From Actinomyces bovis (GTDB lineage: Bacteria > Actinomycetota > Actinomycetes > Actinomycetales > Actinomycetaceae): a stretch of 64,000 nucleotides of DNA. The position numbers and the translations under genes are program-made. Each line of letters begins with the position of its first letter. Position 1 is the first letter of the stretch. The notes below the pieces were generated by a model. The model was not told the DNA's origin. It was given only the letters and a program-made list of their open reading frames with translations, and ran no database searches. Positions 48,201 to 56,380 of the stretch are shown here, piece by piece. The stretch spans positions 186,001 to 250,000 of the forward strand of contig NZ_UAPQ01000006.1 in assembly GCF_900444995.1 (NCBI RefSeq). Reading direction: 5' to 3'.

Positions 48201-48644
48201 AACCCGAAGGTGCTGGTCGTCATGCTGCAGAAGGAGCAGGGCCTGGTTACGGCTTCCGGGGCGGCACTGACCACCACGCGCTACACCAAGGCCATGGGCT
48301 ACGGCTGCCCGGACTTCGCGGAGTGCAACCCCAGCTACTCCGGCCTGGCCACGCAGCTGTACTACGGTGCCTCCGGGCTGGTCGAGTACGGGCAGCGTCC
48401 CTGGGCCTACAACTACCGGTCCGGGGGGACCTACCAGATCGCCTACCATCCGCGCCGTAGCTGTGGCTCCGCGCCCGTGACCATCCAGAACCGGGCCACC
48501 GCGGCGCTGTACAACTACACTCCCTACCAGCCCAACGCGGCGGCGCTGCGCAACATGGACGGTGAGGGCGACTCGTGCTCGGCCTACGGGAACCGGAACT
48601 TCTGGCGCACCTACAACTCCTGGTTCCGGCTGAGCCGGCGCTGA
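45228..48644 (+). CDS. secreted N-acetylmuramoyl-L-alanine amidase with LGFP repeats and lysozyme-like C-terminal domain
   Basis: A 1138-residue cell-wall hydrolase. A signal peptide (about 1-29) is followed by an acidic N-terminal region, an Ala/Ser/Asp-rich linker (about 235-285), and an Amidase_2 domain (about 310-500): HVVVHHTAGSN, YNFLVDKFGQVFEGRYG and LAHRDVGYTACPGERGY supply the zinc ligands. Then come about six LGFP units (YQRFAHGVAYWSESTGV; HQVFEHGIAYWRTGEPV), arranged as three near-identical 106-residue blocks. The C-terminal domain (about 910-1138), with VVMLQKEQGLVT and AMGYGCPDFAECNP, looks like a lysozyme or transglycosylase fold with a likely catalytic Glu; this is inferred. 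Codon use appears more C-ending after about 46.85 kb than before, suggesting a mosaic gene. Confidence 0.9.
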   Translation: MNLKTAVISFATLSLACAAGLAQPPVLAQAEVLATPDAEQPAPVQLLDLTDSSGTTTEIAKAGLEAEQKEAVEESETQAPASNSGGTAISPTMRTRLLQALAPSGKAGPVDPEADATLLTKPMEVDEFLVAGFAWNEGAELPEGAQVFLRVREHGTWSKWFRNEVDASAGPDSAPTRGTEEMVTAGADAVQASVVLPSVSELRNLPKGLHLVLVPSRPEGEKAKQSADLPTVWAEKTAVAEEQDNDALSQPADAATKDAEATSSDGSAQDGPSSSATSAPLPAGTSGGAAVGLTTNTLQRAVVGASGLPVEVNTRADWGANESLMEWDRNYAPAKHVVVHHTAGSNAYTASQSASIVRGIYYYHSQTLGWGDIGYNFLVDKFGQVFEGRYGTLASAAGQMVAGAHARGVNTGSMGISMMGDYSNIDPTSTQLDKVGKLAGWFLGRAGVEDARGNAPLAIQITERYRAGQSVNLPVILAHRDVGYTACPGERGYSKMGQIRQIAQRQMSGSTGSTNTRSNHVPPSVNESVRSALARFAAAHSAMVGGAASGPVPSGKGAYQRFAHGVAYWSESTGVQFVGEPVLSAWGGHGWQDGEMGYPVSGGAYGPNGTRHQVFEHGIAYWRTGEPVVFLSGEILNAWAELGWESAFWGMPVDRKRDSSGGGFYQRFAHGVAYWSESTGVQFVGEPVLSAWGGHGWQDGEMGYPVSGGAYGPNGTRHQVFEHGIAYWRTGEPVVFLSGEILNAWAELGWESAFWGMPVDRKRDSSGGGFYQRFAHGVAYWSESTGVQFVGEPVLSAWGGHGWQDGEMGYPVSGGAYGPNGTRHQVFEHGIAYWRTGEPVVFLSGEILNAWARSGWERSPWGMPQDRQRPYLDGAQQRFANGVAYWTPASGVRFGQPLPAGPDAWTRSFQAGHIISDAEFFQPGILSVQTLRSFLHAKNPHCTPGPGGVACLKDYRASTARMDTAYCKPYEAGTNEDVATIITKASDACGINPKVLVVMLQKEQGLVTASGAALTTTRYTKAMGYGCPDFAECNPSYSGLATQLYYGASGLVEYGQRPWAYNYRSGGTYQIAYHPRRSCGSAPVTIQNRATAALYNYTPYQPNAAALRNMDGEGDSCSAYGNRNFWRTYNSWFRLSRR
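46901..47783 (+). repeat. perfect 318-bp tandem repeats (2.8 copies) in the amidase gene
   Basis: Copies start at 46901, 47219 and 47537; the third breaks off at 47783. By reading, no base differences were found between the copies. The unit of 106 codons holds two LGFP motifs and keeps the frame. Flanking LGFP sequence is divergent, so the amplification is recent or kept uniform by gene conversion. Confidence 0.93.
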
Positions 48645-48651
48645 GAGACAA

Positions 48652-48753
48652 GCCACAGGCGGTACCTCGCTGAGACGTCCCGGCTGCTCGGGGCAGGGTG
48701 CAAGTGCTCACGTACGAGCCCGGCGCCGGTCCAGGGGAGGTGCCGCCTGTGGC
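48652..48753. other. long-armed inverted repeat before the gtr/polysaccharide operon
   Basis: Two 17-base arms, GCCACAGGCGGTACCTC (48652-48668) and GAGGTGCCGCCTGTGGC (48737-48753), pair with a single G-T/U exception and enclose 68 bases with further hairpin potential. The left arm starts eight bases after the amidase stop. It could be an elaborate terminator or an RNA leader structure of the downstream operon. The left arm contains GGCGGTAC, one base from the ops element GGCGGTAG. Confidence 0.6.
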
Positions 48754-48838
48754 ATAGTGAAGGACTACAGGCCGGGTGCCTGGAGGTAAACCCTACTGAC
48801 GTGCTGTAGGTGTCGGAAGCAGTGAAGGAGCAGTCCTA

Positions 48839-49894
48839 GTGACGTCGAAGACGATCAGTGTCGTCATCCCGAGCTTTAACGAGGAGAAGAGCGTTCAGGC
48901 CATGTACGACCGCCTGAACCAGGTCTTCCGTGAGCAGCTGCCTGTCTACGACTACGAGATAATCTTCGTGGACGACTTCTCCACTGACGGCACCCGGGAG
49001 CAGGTGCGTGCCCTGGCCGCGAAGGACAGCCGGGTCAAGGGCGTCTTCAACGCGCGCAACTTCGGTTTCCACCGCAATGTCTTCTCGGCCCTGACCTACG
49101 GCAGCGGCGACGCCACCTTCATGCTGTTCGGGGACCTGCAGGACCCGCCGGAGAACCTGCCAGAGTTCATCTCCCGCTGGGAGGCCGGGGCTCACGTGGT
49201 CGTGGGGCAGCGCCGCTCCTCCGACGAGGGCTGGATCATGACCGCCTGCAGGCACCTCTACTACAAGCTCATCGACTGGTTCTCCGACACCCCGCAGATC
49301 GCCCGCTTCACCGGCTACGGCCTCTACAGCCGGGAGTTCGTGGAGGTGCTCAAGGACATTGGGGACATACAGCCCTTCCTGAAGGCGGTCGTGGCCGAGT
49401 ACGGCATCGGCCTGGAGATCGTGCAGTACGACCAGGCGCAGAGCTCGCGCGGTAAGTCCAACTTCAACTTCCTGCGGAACTATGACTTCGCTATGCAGGG
49501 GATCACCTCCTCCACCAAGCTGCTCATGCGCATGGCCACCTTCATTGCCGCGGCGGTGGGCCTGGTGTGCCTGGGCCTGGCCTTCTTCGTGCTGGTCAAG
49601 AAGCTGGTGGACTGGAACGCCTACCCGGTCGGCGAGGCCTCACGGACCGTCGGGCTGTTCTTCCTGGGGGCCGTACAGCTCTTCTTCATCGGCATCCTGG
49701 GTGAGTACATCCTGAACATCAACGGTCGTATCGTCCGTAAGCCGCGGGTTGTCGTCGGGGAGCGGGTCGGCTTCGGTCTCGCCCCCGCCCCCGCACCCGC
49801 GTTGGAGACGGCTGCAGAGGCTGGCGGCCCGGCCGTGGCGTCTCATCCCCGGGCGACGACGGCGCCGGCTGACGGCTCCGTGGACAGAGACTGA
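48839..49894 (+). CDS. GtrB-type polyprenyl-phosphate glycosyltransferase (GT2)
   Basis: A 351-residue GT2 enzyme of the GtrB/ArnC/DPM1 type, which moves a sugar from a nucleotide donor to undecaprenyl phosphate. SVVIPSFNEEKSVQAM opens the fold; IIFVDDFSTDGTREQ is the donor site and FGDLQDPPENLPEFI carries the DxQD metal motif. QAQSSRGKSNFNFLRNYDFA is the conserved amphipathic segment before two C-terminal membrane helices (about 220-247 and 262-288). A disordered Pro/Ala tail follows. GTG 48839 follows AAGGAG. It begins the gtrB-gtrA-GT-C cassette. Sugar unknown. Confidence 0.9.
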   Translation: MTSKTISVVIPSFNEEKSVQAMYDRLNQVFREQLPVYDYEIIFVDDFSTDGTREQVRALAAKDSRVKGVFNARNFGFHRNVFSALTYGSGDATFMLFGDLQDPPENLPEFISRWEAGAHVVVGQRRSSDEGWIMTACRHLYYKLIDWFSDTPQIARFTGYGLYSREFVEVLKDIGDIQPFLKAVVAEYGIGLEIVQYDQAQSSRGKSNFNFLRNYDFAMQGITSSTKLLMRMATFIAAAVGLVCLGLAFFVLVKKLVDWNAYPVGEASRTVGLFFLGAVQLFFIGILGEYILNINGRIVRKPRVVVGERVGFGLAPAPAPALETAAEAGGPAVASHPRATTAPADGSVDRD

Positions 49895-49897
49895 GCC

Positions 49898-50320
49898 GTG
49901 GACCGGCACCGCAAGCTCATAAACCAGTTCGCGCGCTTCCTGGTGGTGGGGGGACTGTCCTTCAGCGTCGACTACAGCCTGTTCGTGCTGCTGTACTGGC
50001 TCGGCGTGCCCTACCTGGTAGCCAGCGCCGTGTCCTTCACCATCTCGCTGGTGCTCAACTACGCCCTCTCACGCAGGTACGTCTTTGACACCAACGAGGG
50101 GGTGAACCTGGCCCGCGAGTTCACCGCCTACGTGAGCCTCAACATCGTCGCTCTGGGGCTCAACACCCTGGTGCTGTACCTCTGCACCAACTTGGGCGGG
50201 GCGAGCCCCTTCGTGGGCAAGGTCGTGGCTACCGCGATCGTGCTCGTCTACAACTTCATCTCCCGCAAGCTGCTCCTCGAGCGCCTGGGCCCCGGTCCGC
50301 GCTCACCGCAACCCTCCTGA
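49898..50320 (+). CDS. GtrA-family flippase-like membrane protein
   Basis: A 140-residue GtrA-like protein with four predicted helices: FLVVGGLSFSVDYSLFVLLYW, LVASAVSFTISLVLNYALSR, EFTAYVSLNIVALGLNTLVLYL, and a last VVATAIVLVYNFISRKLLLE. The NYALSRRYVFD motif is typical. It starts with GTG three bases after the gtrB stop. In three-component glycosylation systems GtrA is thought to flip the undecaprenyl-phosphate sugar made by GtrB for use by the next enzyme on the outer face. It is the second GtrA in the window. Confidence 0.9.
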   Translation: MDRHRKLINQFARFLVVGGLSFSVDYSLFVLLYWLGVPYLVASAVSFTISLVLNYALSRRYVFDTNEGVNLAREFTAYVSLNIVALGLNTLVLYLCTNLGGASPFVGKVVATAIVLVYNFISRKLLLERLGPGPRSPQPS

Positions 50321-50330
50321 AGAAGTACCC

Positions 50331-52367
50331 ATGCCTCCTATGAAGTCCCCGAAGTCTGCTCGACCCCAGGCAACCGGCCGTGAGCCTGAAGCCGCAGCCC
50401 CCGCCAGCCCGGTGCAGGAGGGCCCGGAGACCGCTCAGGCGGGCCCGGCCGCAGGCTCCTCCCGCCTCGACCTGCTCTGTGACCGGCTGAGTGGCCACTG
50501 TGACCGGCTGGCCAGCACGGTCACCGCCTCCTCGCTGGGGCGGTGGTGGACCGCCACCGCGGCTCCGGGCCGGGTCGACTGGGCACTGCTGACCGTCCTG
50601 CTGGCAGTGGCCTACGTCGTCTTCCTGTACGGCGACGTGCGCGCGACCTTCGAGCACTCCTTCAACTTCCTGGACGCGGTGCTATCGGGCAGGCTGCGTG
50701 ACTTCTACACAATCTCCATCCAGAACACCTCCACCGGGCACCCCGCCGTCTACGACATACCTCTGTACGCGGTATTCGCCCTGTGGAACCTGCCCACCTA
50801 CGTGCTGTACAAGCTCACCGGCTATGAGTACCTGGTCTCCACCCCGGCCCAGCTGTGGCTCAAGACCATGATGGTGGTGGCCGCAGTCGCCTGCGCCAAG
50901 GTCCTGGCAGACCTGGCCCGTGACCTGGGGGTCGGTCGGGATCGGGCCAAGTGGGTGGCCTTCTATTTCCTGTCCTCCATGGCCGTGTTTATGCCGGTCT
51001 TCGTGGTGGTCCAGTACGACATCGTGCTGGTCCTGACTGTCCTGCTGGGTATGCGTGCCTATGTGCGCGGGGACCTGCGCCGCTTCCTGCTGTGGTTCAT
51101 GCTGGCCAACACCCTCAAGCTCTTCGCGGTCTTCATCTTCATCCCCCTGCTGCTCCTGCGGGAGAAGCGCCTGCGGGTGGTGGTGGGGCAGCTCGTAGCC
51201 GGCATGGTGCCGCTGGCGCTGTGCCGCCTGCTGTACCGCGGGGACGCCGGTTACGCGGCTGCCACCAGCGGCTTCACCGACGGCATGATGGACCGCCTGG
51301 TCGCCACCCACATCGGCTGGATCGGTGGTGGGGCCCCTATCCCCCTGTTCGTCGTGTTCATGGTCTGCCTGACCGTGTTCGCCTACGCCAAGCGGCCTGT
51401 TGACGACCTCGAGCGCAACGCCGTGGCCATCTACCTGTGCCTGGCCGTCTACGCGGTCTTCATGGCGGTCGTACCACTCAACCCCTACTGGGTGGTGCTG
51501 ATGTCCCCCTTCGCCGTGCTCATGGTCTTCCTGAACCCGCGGCACCTGGTGCTCAACACCCTCCTGGAGATGGTGGTGAGCGGCGGCGTGGTAATGCTGT
51601 ACATGCGAATCGGTTACTCCATTTACAACCGAGCGATCTTCGAGCAGCTGCTGCTGCCGCACCTGACAGCGGGGGCGGAGTACCCCCGCTACCCAACGCC
51701 CAACGACGTCCTGATCGACATGGGTCTAGGCGGTGGGACCCCCTTCATCATCGGGGTACTCGTAGCCGCAGTGGCGTCATTCTTGGTGCTGAACTACCCG
51801 GGTAGGGGCTTCTTGGAGCAGATGGGTAACCTTGAGCGTCTGCCCCGCTCGGTGGCCTGGACCAGGCTGCTGGCCCCCCTCGGCTTCGCGGGGCTGCTGC
51901 TGGTCACCTACTTCGTGCCTGCCGTGCCGGTCGTCTACACCAGCGCCCACGCCGCCCCGACGGCGGGGGAGGGCAACCTGCTGGCCCCGGGGGCAGAGCT
52001 CAGCGAGACCTTCCAGCTGGAGCAGAGCACCGAGACCGAGTCGATCGGCGTGGGCTTCATGGCTTCCACGGTGCCGTGGATCGACTCCTCCACCATCACT
52101 GTCTCCCTGTCAGACAGCAGCGGGAGGCAGGTCTTCACGACGACCATGCCTGCCAACAGCCTGGGCGACAAGGTCACGCAGCTGCCCACCTCAGGGCTGC
52201 TCCTGGAGGCGGGCACCCCTTACACGCTGCGGATAACCAGTCAGAACACCGAGGGCGGGCTGGCCCGCGTCCAGATCAACCCTGACCTGGACCGTAACCG
52301 CACCACCTACAACGGGGCCGAGGTCCCCGGCGACCTGGTGCTTGTCGTCTCAGGCACAGTCAGGTGA
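50331..52367 (+). CDS. polytopic GT-C-like glycosyltransferase with extracytoplasmic beta-rich tail
   Basis: A 678-residue membrane protein. A charged cytoplasmic leader (1-85) precedes about 11 hydrophobic segments up to residue 535, and a C-terminal hydrophilic domain (about 545-678) rich in Ser/Thr and predicted strands. Between the first two helices lie GDVRATFEHSFNFLDAVLSGRLRDFY and NTSTGHPAVYDIPLYAVFALWN, an acidic/aromatic external loop typical of GT-C enzymes. By position after gtrB and gtrA it is the probable third component, moving the flipped sugar onto a wall glycan. No defined family was recognised, so the glycosyltransferase call is by context. Confidence 0.75.
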   Translation: MPPMKSPKSARPQATGREPEAAAPASPVQEGPETAQAGPAAGSSRLDLLCDRLSGHCDRLASTVTASSLGRWWTATAAPGRVDWALLTVLLAVAYVVFLYGDVRATFEHSFNFLDAVLSGRLRDFYTISIQNTSTGHPAVYDIPLYAVFALWNLPTYVLYKLTGYEYLVSTPAQLWLKTMMVVAAVACAKVLADLARDLGVGRDRAKWVAFYFLSSMAVFMPVFVVVQYDIVLVLTVLLGMRAYVRGDLRRFLLWFMLANTLKLFAVFIFIPLLLLREKRLRVVVGQLVAGMVPLALCRLLYRGDAGYAAATSGFTDGMMDRLVATHIGWIGGGAPIPLFVVFMVCLTVFAYAKRPVDDLERNAVAIYLCLAVYAVFMAVVPLNPYWVVLMSPFAVLMVFLNPRHLVLNTLLEMVVSGGVVMLYMRIGYSIYNRAIFEQLLLPHLTAGAEYPRYPTPNDVLIDMGLGGGTPFIIGVLVAAVASFLVLNYPGRGFLEQMGNLERLPRSVAWTRLLAPLGFAGLLLVTYFVPAVPVVYTSAHAAPTAGEGNLLAPGAELSETFQLEQSTETESIGVGFMASTVPWIDSSTITVSLSDSSGRQVFTTTMPANSLGDKVTQLPTSGLLLEAGTPYTLRITSQNTEGGLARVQINPDLDRNRTTYNGAEVPGDLVLVVSGTVR

Positions 52368-52376
52368 ACGCGTCTG

Positions 52377-52401
52377 GGGCGGCAGGAGCCCGCTGCCGCC
52401 C
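52377..52401 (+). terminator. hairpin after the GT-C gene
   Basis: A perfect 9-bp stem, GGGCGGCAG (52377-52385) with CTGCCGCCC (52393-52401), and a seven-base loop, ten bases after the stop. There is no T tract. It separates the gtr cassette from the following epimerase promoter. Confidence 0.55.
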
Positions 52402-52422
52402 AAGGTCTGTGCCCAGCGCTGT

Positions 52423-52428
52423 TATGAT
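52423..52428 (+). promoter_or_regulatory. -10 hexamer TATGAT before the SDR gene
   Basis: TATGAT, the best -10 match in the region, lies eight bases before ATG 52437. A GAGG two bases before the ATG is too close to act as a normal ribosome site, so a leaderless or near-leaderless transcript is likely. Confidence 0.5.
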
Positions 52429-52436
52429 CTGAGGTC

Positions 52437-53279
52437 ATGGCAAAGTCTGTTCTCGTCACCGGGGCTGGTGGCTACATCGGTCGTCACGTCGTCACTGCGC
52501 TCCTGGGGCGCGGCCTGTCGGTAAAGGCCCTGGACCTGCGCCTGGACGGCGTAGACGAGCGGGCTGAGCGGCTCTCGGTGGACCTGTTCTCCGGGGACGC
52601 GGACATCTACGAGCAGATGGGGCGTCCCGACGTCGTCCTGCACATGGCATGGCGTGACGGCTTCAAGCACAACTCGCCCGCCCACATCGACGACCTGGCC
52701 AAGCACTACCACCTGATTGAGAACCTCTTGGCCGGAGGCCTCAAGCACCTGGCTGTCATGGGCACCATGCACGAGGTCGGCTACTGGGAGGGGGCTATCG
52801 ACGAGCACTCTCCCTGTGCCCCCGCCTCCCTGTACGGCATCTCCAAGAACGCCCTGCGGGAGCTGACGCGCCTGGCCACCCAGGCCAACGGGGCGGCCTT
52901 CCAGTGGATCCGCGCCTACTACATCGTCGGGGACGACAAGTTCGGCAGCTCGATCTTCTCCAAGCTGCTCGCTGCCGCTGAGGAGGGGCGCAAGACCTTC
53001 CCCTTCACCACCGGCAGGAACCAGTACGACTTCATCTCGGTGGACGGCCTGGCTGCCCAGATCGCGGCGATCGTGGACCAGGACGATGTCTGCGGGGTCA
53101 TCAACGCCTGTACCGGGGAACCTATTACCCTGGCCCAGCGCGTGGAGGACTACATCCAGGAGCACGGCCTGGACATCACCCTGGAGTACGGCGCCTTCCC
53201 GGACCGCCCCTACGACTCGCCCGGAGTGTGGGGGGACTCCACCAAGATCCGCGCCATCATGGCTGCGGACCAGCGCTGA
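52437..53279 (+). CDS. NAD-dependent epimerase/dehydratase (SDR)
   Basis: A 280-residue extended SDR with VLVTGAGGYIGRHVVTALLG as the NAD motif and YGISKNALRE as the catalytic YxxxK. GTMHEVGYWEGAIDEHSPC, IRAYYIVGDDKFGSSIFSK and QYDFISVDGLAAQIA define the substrate side. It lies directly before rgpF, as similar SDR genes do in streptococcal-type rhamnan clusters. It is a candidate for the final step of a deoxysugar nucleotide (rhamnose- or talose-type reductase), but the substrate cannot be assigned from motifs. Confidence 0.85.
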   Translation: MAKSVLVTGAGGYIGRHVVTALLGRGLSVKALDLRLDGVDERAERLSVDLFSGDADIYEQMGRPDVVLHMAWRDGFKHNSPAHIDDLAKHYHLIENLLAGGLKHLAVMGTMHEVGYWEGAIDEHSPCAPASLYGISKNALRELTRLATQANGAAFQWIRAYYIVGDDKFGSSIFSKLLAAAEEGRKTFPFTTGRNQYDFISVDGLAAQIAAIVDQDDVCGVINACTGEPITLAQRVEDYIQEHGLDITLEYGAFPDRPYDSPGVWGDSTKIRAIMAADQR

Positions 53280-53330
53280 GCGCTCCTGCTCCTCAGCTTC
53301 CCCAACCAGTACAGCCCTGAAGGGACCCCC

Positions 53331-55229
53331 ATGATCCTCGGCGACTCCCCCAAACGTCTCGGCATCTTCTTCTTCTACGACGGAGACGGGGTGGTCGACT
53401 CCTACGTGGAGACCATGCTCGCCGACATGGTCAAGAACCTCACCGAGCTGACGGTCGTGGTCAACGGGCTGCTCACCGCCAACAGCTACCGCAAGCTGGC
53501 GGCCTTCACGGACAAGATCATCGTCCGGGAGAACGTGGGCCTGGACGTTTGGGCCTACAAGACCGCCATGGAGTCCTACGGCTGGGAGAGGCTCTCCGAG
53601 TTCGACGAGGTGGTGCTGTTCAACTTCACCATCATGGGGCCGGTGTACCCCTTCGCGGAGATGTACACGGAGATGGGGCGGAGGGATGTCGACTTCTGGG
53701 GCATCACCTGGTTCCACCAGGCTGACCTAGATCCCTTCGGCACCCTCCCCGAGGGCTACATCCCGCGCCACCTGCAGTCGCACTTCCACGCCTACCGCCG
53801 CTCCCTGGTCACCTCCCATGCCTTCCAGGAGTACTGGGACAACATGCCGATGATCAACGGCTACGAGTACTCGGTCGGTATGCACGAGGCCCCCTTCACC
53901 CAGCGCTTCGAGCGGCTGGGATTCGTCTCGGACGTCTACGTAAACACCGAGGACCTGGAGGGCTTCACCTACCAGCCCATACTCTTCGCCCCCCGAAAGC
54001 TCATTGAGGAGAAGCGCTGCCCGGTGTTCAAGCGTCGCTCCTTCTTCCACAGCTACGGTGACCTGGTGGCGCAGAGTGCGGGCAACGCCACCGTGGACCT
54101 GTACGAGTACCTGCGCGACCACACCAGCTTTGACACCAACCTGATCTGGGACAACGTGACCCGGTCTGTGAACATGGCAGACGCCGTCAAGAACCTGCAG
54201 CTCACCTACGTGCTGCCCACGGAGACCGTCTCCCGGCCCCCGCAGTCCCAGAAGGTCGCGCTGGTGGCGCATCTGTACTACATGGACCTGCTGGAATCCA
54301 CCCTGGGGTACATCCGCTCCATGCCCGAGGGCTGTGACGTGTTCCTGACCGTCGGCTCCGCCGAGAAGGCCCGGCTGGTCAAGCAGGCCTGCGACGAGCT
54401 GCCCTACCACGTAGAAGTCCGGCTGATCGAGAACCGGGGCCGGGACGTCTCGGCGCTGCTGGTCGGCGTCAAGGACGTCATCATGGACTACGACCTGGTG
54501 TGCTTCGTCCACGACAAGAAAGTCACCCAGCTGGACATGCAGAGCAAAGGCGAGGGCTTCGCCCTCAAGTGCTTTGAGAACCTGCTGCCGACCCCGGCCT
54601 TTGTGGAGAACGTCATCGCCAAGTTCGACCAGGAGCCACGCCTGGGCATGCTCATGCCCACGCCCCCTAACCACGGCGACTACTTCCCTGTGTACACCGC
54701 CGCCTGGGGGCCGAACTTCAGCCTCACCGCCTCGCTGCTCAAGGAGCTGGGGGTGCAGGTTCCGCTGGACAGCAGCAAGGAGCCTATCGCCCCCCTAGGC
54801 ACCATGTTCTGGTTCCGCCCCAAGGCCCTGGAGAAGCTCTTCGACTACGACTGGCAGTGGGACCACTTCCCGCCTGAGCCCAACAACAACGACGGCACCC
54901 TGCTGCACGCGATCGAGCGGGCCTACGGCTACGTGGCCCAAGGGGCAGGCTACTTCTGCGCCTGGCTCTTCTCGGACCGCTTCGCCCGCATCGAGCTGAC
55001 CTCCCTGGCCTTCTACATGCGCGAGTACACCGGTGAGGTGCACCGCCGTCTGGAGTGGGCTGGCCCACAGCGTGACATGATCACCCGCATGGGTGAGCGC
55101 CTGGGCGAGGTCAGTGCCAAGCGGGAGCTGGTCAGGGGCCTTAAGCGGGTGGTCAAGCGCCGGGTGCCCGCCAGGCTGCACCCGCCCTTGCAGTCCCTGT
55201 ACGGGACCGTCCGTAAGGCAGTCAGGTGA
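53331..55229 (+). CDS. rgpF: rhamnan synthesis protein F (RgpF) family
   Basis: A 632-residue RgpF-like protein from rhamnose-polymer synthesis. It begins KRLGIFFFYDGDGVVDSYVETML and contains the family stretches RENVGLDVWAYKTAMESYGW, LFNFTIMGPVYPFAEMYTEM and DFWGITWFH; the second half has VRLIENRGRDVSALLVGV, VCFVHDKKV and GTMFWFRPKALEKLF. The two halves look like two related GT folds in tandem. No membrane helix; a basic C-terminus may bind the membrane. ATG 53331 follows GAAGGGA. It probably assembles a lipid-linked rhamnan exported by the nearby ABC transporter. Confidence 0.93.
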   Translation: MILGDSPKRLGIFFFYDGDGVVDSYVETMLADMVKNLTELTVVVNGLLTANSYRKLAAFTDKIIVRENVGLDVWAYKTAMESYGWERLSEFDEVVLFNFTIMGPVYPFAEMYTEMGRRDVDFWGITWFHQADLDPFGTLPEGYIPRHLQSHFHAYRRSLVTSHAFQEYWDNMPMINGYEYSVGMHEAPFTQRFERLGFVSDVYVNTEDLEGFTYQPILFAPRKLIEEKRCPVFKRRSFFHSYGDLVAQSAGNATVDLYEYLRDHTSFDTNLIWDNVTRSVNMADAVKNLQLTYVLPTETVSRPPQSQKVALVAHLYYMDLLESTLGYIRSMPEGCDVFLTVGSAEKARLVKQACDELPYHVEVRLIENRGRDVSALLVGVKDVIMDYDLVCFVHDKKVTQLDMQSKGEGFALKCFENLLPTPAFVENVIAKFDQEPRLGMLMPTPPNHGDYFPVYTAAWGPNFSLTASLLKELGVQVPLDSSKEPIAPLGTMFWFRPKALEKLFDYDWQWDHFPPEPNNNDGTLLHAIERAYGYVAQGAGYFCAWLFSDRFARIELTSLAFYMREYTGEVHRRLEWAGPQRDMITRMGERLGEVSAKRELVRGLKRVVKRRVPARLHPPLQSLYGTVRKAVR

Positions 55230-56314
55230 GCGACGGGTCCGCCGTGGCGAAGGCCCCGCCACGCGCCAGGATCTTCTACCTGGACCTGGTGCGGGCCCTG
55301 GCCACGCTCATAATCGTCCTGACCCACTTCAACAACCCCTACCTCACCCAGCAGGGCTACCTGCTGACCAACACCCCCTTCGGCATCTACGTGGGCGGGC
55401 TGGGGGTGTCCCTGTTCCTGATCATCTCCGGGGCGGCCCTGACCTACACCTACGGCGGCCGTGGGCGGCTGGACCTGCGCCGTTTCTACTGGAAGCGCTT
55501 CAAAGGTATCTACCCGATGTACTGGATCGCCTGGGTCGGTGCGGTCCTGTACTACTTCGTTGACACCAAGGGCTTCCCTCCGATCACGGCTCCGCTGCGT
55601 AACGTCGTCTTCACTGTGATCGGTATGGATGGCCTGCTGGCCAACTTCCAGGTACCTACCACCTACCTGCTGGGGGAGTGGTTCCTGGGCTTCATCGTCC
55701 TGTTCTACCTGGTCTTCCCGCTGCTCCTGTGGGGCGTGGAGCGCTTCCCGGTGGCCACCGCCGCCGTGGTCATAGGGGGGTACGCCTTGAGCCTGTGGTA
55801 CTTCTACACGCACCCGGGCCTACCTTCAGCGGTGATCCTGCCCACCCGCTTGCCCGAGCTGGTCTTCGGCATGCTGTTCGTCAAGTACGTGCGGCGGGTC
55901 CACTGGGCGGTGGTGCTGCCAGCTATGGCCGTCATGGCGGTCTCTGCCCAGCTGCCCACCCAGGTCCCGGAGGACCTGGCCACGACCTTTGTGGGGATCA
56001 GCGCCTTCCTGTGCCTGGTAGTGGCAGGACGCTTCGTGGCGATCGCTCCGGTGCGTGAGGGCGTAGCCCTGGTGGCCAAGTACTCCTACCCCATCTTCCT
56101 GGTCCACCACGTGGTGATCATGGAGCTCTACGCCAAGATCGACACCACCGGCTTCCTCCTGACCCAGCGGGTGGTGATGCTCGCGGCCGTGTGCGCGCTG
56201 ACCTTCCTGCTGGCCTTGGCCCTGGACCGGGTCAGTAACGCCGTGGTGGCCTTCTGCTCCCGGTGCTTCCAGGGCCGGTGGTGGGTGGCGCAGGTCGCTC
56301 CCACGGAGCGCTGA
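55226..56314 (+). CDS. acyltransferase 3 family membrane protein
   Basis: A 362-residue polytopic O-acyltransferase with about ten hydrophobic helices. It begins ARIFYLDLVRALATLIIVLTHFNNPY, with the family arginine and histidine on the first helix, followed by GIYVGGLGVSLFLIISGAALTY, and KRFKGIYPMYWIAWV with the conserved arginine-rich segment. LVHHVVIMELYAKI lies near the end. It would transfer acetyl or similar groups onto a surface polysaccharide. It starts with GTG overlapping the rgpF stop (GTGA), so it is coupled to glycan synthesis. Confidence 0.9.
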   Translation: MSDGSAVAKAPPRARIFYLDLVRALATLIIVLTHFNNPYLTQQGYLLTNTPFGIYVGGLGVSLFLIISGAALTYTYGGRGRLDLRRFYWKRFKGIYPMYWIAWVGAVLYYFVDTKGFPPITAPLRNVVFTVIGMDGLLANFQVPTTYLLGEWFLGFIVLFYLVFPLLLWGVERFPVATAAVVIGGYALSLWYFYTHPGLPSAVILPTRLPELVFGMLFVKYVRRVHWAVVLPAMAVMAVSAQLPTQVPEDLATTFVGISAFLCLVVAGRFVAIAPVREGVALVAKYSYPIFLVHHVVIMELYAKIDTTGFLLTQRVVMLAAVCALTFLLALALDRVSNAVVAFCSRCFQGRWWVAQVAPTER

Positions 56315-56380
56315 GGCAGACGACGGCGTTGTAGGCTGGCGGCTGCCCTGGCACAGGAAGACGAACGGGAAGAGAATCTG

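Noticed and set aside
52422..53717. 431-codon open frame on the minus strand across the SDR and rgpF genes
   Set aside because: It is the antisense shadow of two well-supported genes in high-GC DNA; its translation is His/Val/Gly/Asp-rich with no recognisable domain.
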